6,872 nucleotides of DNA from NCBI GenBank assembly GCA_030620285.1, contig JAUXFA010000063.1, positions 1 through 6,872 on the forward strand, in the 5' to 3' direction. The translations under genes and the position numbers were made by a program. The notes beneath the pieces were generated by a model, which was not told the DNA's origin, made no database searches, and saw nothing but the letters and a program-made list of their open reading frames with translations. Numbering within the stretch: the stretch's first letter is position 1; every line of letters begins with the position of its first letter. Below, piece after piece: positions 5,281 through 6,872 of the stretch. The stretch comes from Piscirickettsiaceae bacterium (GTDB lineage: Bacteria; Pseudomonadota; Gammaproteobacteria; Nitrosococcales; Methylophagaceae).

Positions 5281-6872
5281 GTGGCATTACTGTCAGTAAA
5301 ACAAATTACCGTTAGTGTTGGCGGCCCTAATTTACTCGATAAAATAGACTTTCAACTCAATAAAGGTGAGCGGGTTTGTTTGGTAGGGCGAAATGGTGCT
5401 GGTAAATCAACACTGATGAAGTTGATTGCTGGCGAAATTAAACAAGACGGCGGTGAAATTTTAGGAAAAGGTTTGAAAATTGCTCGATTAGAGCAAGAGG
5501 TACTAGCGGGTACAGAAGGTAGCGTATTTGATGTGGTGGCCCAAGGTTTAGGTGATATAGCACCACTATTAATTGAATACCATCATGTGATCCATCAATT
5601 AGAAACAGATAGTTCAGCCCAAGTGTTAGCAGCGTTGGAAAAAGCTCAACATAAATTAGAAGCGGTTGATGGTTGGTCAGTTGAACAGCGAGTTGAAAGT
5701 GTTATTACACGGCTATCACTGAATGCCGATGATGATTTTTCATCATTGTCAGGGGGTAAGAAGCGGCGAGTGTTATTAGCTCAAGCCTTAGTCAAAGAAC
5801 CAGATGTTTTATTACTTGATGAGCCGACTAACCACTTAGATATTGCATCTATTACTTGGTTGGAAGAGTTTCTTAAGAATTATGGTGGTACCTTATTATT
5901 TATCACTCATGATCGGATGTTTTTGCAGGCGTTGGCAACACGTATTGTGCAATTAGATAGGGGTAATTTAGTCAGCTTTCCGGGTGATTATGCTAATTTC
6001 TTGGTGCGCCGTGAGGCGATGTTAGAAGAAGAAGCTCAGCAGAATGCCTTATTTGATAAAAAACTAGCTCAAGAAGAAGTATGGATACGACAAGGAATTA
6101 AAGCCAGACGAACACGTAATGAAGGCCGTGTTCGTGCCCTTGAACAATTACGACGTGAACGCGGTCAGCGACAAGAAAAGCAAGGCAATGTCAAAATGCA
6201 GCTGCAAGAGGCTGAGCGTAGCGGTAAGTTGGTCATTGAGGCTGAAAATATTGGCCAAAGTTATGATGGTCTGTCTTTGTTCAATGATTTTACGACATTA
6301 ATTACCCGTGGTGATCGTATTGCTGTGATTGGCCCTAATGGGTGTGGTAAAAGTACTTTATTATCGATATTGCTGGGAAAAATTGAACCTGAAACGGGTG
6401 AGGTAAAACGAGGTACAAATTTAGAAGTTGCCTATTTCGATCAATTGCGAAGCCAATTAGATGAAGAGGTTAGTGTGGTGGAAAATGTGGGACAAGGTCG
6501 AGACCACGTTGAAATTAATGGTAATCAAAAACATATTATTGGTTACTTACAAGATTTCTTATTCACCCCTGAACGGGCAAGAACGCCTGTTAAAGCATTA
6601 TCAGGCGGTGAACGTAATCGCTTATTATTGGCTAAATTGTTTACTCAGCCTGCGAATTTATTAGTAATGGATGAGCCAACAAACGATCTGGATGCTGAGA
6701 CCTTAGATCTATTAGAAGATTTATTGTTGAACTACCAAGGTACCTTGCTATTAGTTAGCCATGATCGGTCATTTATTAACAATGTGGTAACTAGTAGTAT
6801 TGTGTTTGATGAAGATGGCAAGGTACGTGAATATTTTGGTGGTTATGATGATTGGTTGCATCAACGTCAAAA
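5281..6872 (+). CDS. uup: ABC-F family ATPase Uup, C-terminus cut by window edge
   Basis: 530 codons of a second ABC-F protein are open to the right edge; E. coli Uup has about 635, so the C-terminal coiled-coil DNA-binding tail should lie beyond. Domain 1 has Walker A GRNGAGKST (residues 36-44), signature LSGGKKRR (156-163), Walker B VLLLDEP (176-182, Glu181) and ITHDR (His210). The linker holds the Uup-typical FDKKLAQEEVWIRQGIKARR segment (258-277). Domain 2 has GPNGCGKST (351-359), a DQLRSQL region, GYLQDFLF (421-428), LSGGERNRLLLA (440-451), VMDEPTND (462-469, Glu465) and VSHDR (His494). Uup is linked to precise excision of transposons, branched DNA and ribosome work. It starts at GTG five bases after the yheS stop, so the two are surely co-transcribed. 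An oddity is Lys160 in the first signature, where E. coli Uup has Trp, as I recall. Confidence 0.95.
   Translation, partial: MALLSVKQITVSVGGPNLLDKIDFQLNKGERVCLVGRNGAGKSTLMKLIAGEIKQDGGEILGKGLKIARLEQEVLAGTEGSVFDVVAQGLGDIAPLLIEYHHVIHQLETDSSAQVLAALEKAQHKLEAVDGWSVEQRVESVITRLSLNADDDFSSLSGGKKRRVLLAQALVKEPDVLLLDEPTNHLDIASITWLEEFLKNYGGTLLFITHDRMFLQALATRIVQLDRGNLVSFPGDYANFLVRREAMLEEEAQQNALFDKKLAQEEVWIRQGIKARRTRNEGRVRALEQLRRERGQRQEKQGNVKMQLQEAERSGKLVIEAENIGQSYDGLSLFNDFTTLITRGDRIAVIGPNGCGKSTLLSILLGKIEPETGEVKRGTNLEVAYFDQLRSQLDEEVSVVENVGQGRDHVEINGNQKHIIGYLQDFLFTPERARTPVKALSGGERNRLLLAKLFTQPANLLVMDEPTNDLDAETLDLLEDLLLNYQGTLLLVSHDRSFINNVVTSSIVFDEDGKVREYFGGYDDWLHQRQ

Overview
The window is an AT-rich stretch of bacterial chromosome that reads as ordinary gammaproteobacterial housekeeping DNA. 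The YheS-type and Uup-type ABC-F proteins and the uracil-DNA glycosylase resemble the Escherichia coli proteins as I remember them, and the split 5-oxoprolinase genes have the arrangement known from Proteobacteria. I cannot name a genus. Codon choice looks similar throughout, and I see no phage, plasmid, IS or CRISPR signature.

Layout from left to right. Positions 1-133, minus strand: the N-terminus of a MATE-type multidrug/metabolite exporter, running off the left edge. Positions 134-255: a divergent intergenic region holding a small inverted repeat. Positions 256-2524, plus strand: pxpA-pxpB-pxpC, three overlapping genes for the ATP-dependent 5-oxoprolinase that turns cyclised glutamate (5-oxoproline) back into glutamate. 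The last codons of pxpC contain a hairpin plus T-run that looks like an intrinsic terminator. Positions 2534-3214: ung, uracil-DNA glycosylase, nine bases after pxpC. Positions 3215-3388: a non-coding gap with two inverted copies of a 17-base hairpin repeat, then an extended -10 promoter placed so close to the next gene that its mRNA should be leaderless. Positions 3389-5275: yheS-type ABC-F ATPase. Positions 5281 to the right edge: uup-type ABC-F ATPase, incomplete at its C-terminus.

Functionally there are three units: a divergent exporter, a metabolite-repair operon (pxpABC) with ung riding behind it, and a two-gene ABC-F operon acting on ribosomes. All protein families here are known, and I found no convincing undescribed multi-gene system. 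The most interesting signals are in the non-coding parts: the probable leaderless start of yheS with a GC-rich discriminator, the paired hairpin repeats whose stems differ by compensating base changes, and the terminator folded into the end of pxpC.
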